Shown here piece after piece: positions 63,841 to 64,000 of a DNA stretch of 64,000 nt. This stretch comes from JAMXLO01 sp963812075. Lineage in GTDB: Bacteria > Pseudomonadota > Alphaproteobacteria > Acetobacterales > Acetobacteraceae. Where the stretch lies: the NCBI GenBank assembly GCA_963812075.1, contig CAWETN010000019.1:1-64000 (forward strand), given 5' to 3'. Under the pieces are notes generated by a model that was not told the origin of the DNA, searched no databases, and saw nothing but the letters and a program-made list of their open reading frames with translations. The position numbers and the translations under genes were made by a program. Numbering within the stretch: position 1 is the first letter of the stretch; every line of letters starts with the position of its first letter.

Positions 63841-64000
63841 GGCTCTTCCATGGCTCGCGCTCGCGCCCCGGGTGTGTATCCTTCACCGGCCGGGGTCCAC
63901 GGGCCTTCCAGTCCAGGCACGACAACGCGACCGACCGGTATGCCGAATTCCGGCCGCGTGAGATCGACCCAGACGATCTGCTGAAGTCCAACCTCGGCGA
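63837..64000 (-). CDS. YcaO-domain protein, C-terminal end only
   Basis: Only the last 53 codons lie in the window. QQIVWVDLTRPEFGIPVGRV, VVVPGLEGPWTPAGEGYTPG and ARARAMEEP match the YcaO C-terminus: strand pair, PGLEG and the final Y-x-PG-x-R-x-R. YcaO enzymes phosphorylate a peptide backbone with ATP to form azolines, amidines or, with TfuA, thioamides. The coupling to a TfuA gene argues for thioamidation. The ATP-binding residues are outside the window. Coding is intact where visible. Confidence 0.88.
   Translation of the reverse strand, partial: AEVGLQQIVWVDLTRPEFGIPVGRVVVPGLEGPWTPAGEGYTPGARARAMEEP

Overview
The window is GC-rich DNA from an alphaproteobacterium, most likely Rhodospirillales/Acetobacteraceae-like. 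This is inferred from the gene families: an sdhCDAB operon, a RibA with a long N-terminal extension, prkA-yeaH-spoVR, OprB, hydantoinase hyuAB, many catabolic oxidoreductases and tripartite-style solute handling. There are no insertion sequences, phage genes or CRISPR arrays. One tRNA gene (Ala, GGC) is present. Reading-frame breaks are frequent, mostly single-base, especially in the first 19 kb. They hit housekeeping genes (pgi, sdhA, sdhB, sdhC, sdhD, the tRNA), so I read most of them as consensus errors in a draft sequence rather than real decay. Split genes are therefore annotated as one locus each.

Layout. 0-9.3 kb: pgi fragment; a RutF-like flavin reductase and a transporter, divergent from an AtzG-like/amidase/asparaginase operon (amide nitrogen release); tRNA-Ala; a lower-GC HExxH protein next to the tRNA; a methyltransferase; a peptide-type ABC binding protein. 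9.5-13.3 kb: gluconolactonase remnant and the succinate dehydrogenase operon. 13.5-28.4 kb: a catabolic stretch with two paralogous alpha/beta hydrolases (Abhydrolase_10 type), MaoC hydratase, EamA exporter, a tandem pair of related lipoproteins, SMP-30 lactonase, EthD protein, luciferase-like oxidoreductase, aminotransferase, OprB porin, TauD-type dioxygenase and FAH-family hydrolase. 28.4-36.2 kb: KefB/C-type antiporter, transporters, PRC-barrel protein, gamma-glutamyltransferase and S9 peptidase. 36.3-41.6 kb: UdgX-type uracil-DNA binding protein, OmpR-type regulator, ribA, L,D-transpeptidase and an FHA protein. 41.7-46.2 kb: hydantoinase hyuA/hyuB and a TylF-like methyltransferase. 46.3-51.2 kb: the prkA-yeaH-spoVR stress operon. 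51.9-53.2 kb: a divergent zinc-finger anti-sigma/ECF sigma pair. 53.2-59.6 kb: phosphotransferase, acyl-CoA dehydrogenase and SDR operon, DUF1345 protein, M20 peptidase, nucleoside hydrolase and a Cys-rich YkgJ-like protein.

The most interesting part is the right edge (60.0-64.0 kb, all minus strand). In transcription order it holds the 3' end of a YcaO gene, a TfuA-domain gene, a zinc metallopeptidase and a fibronectin-III protein. The last of these ends in four exact RADLVG hexapeptides plus a partial fifth. YcaO/TfuA, TfuA/peptidase junctions are 4-base ATGA overlaps. YcaO plus TfuA is the known enzyme pair for backbone thioamidation in RiPP pathways. A repeat-tailed protein and a protease in the same apparent operon suggest an undescribed peptide-modification system, possibly with a modular, multi-core substrate. 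The YcaO active site lies outside the window, so this remains an inference.
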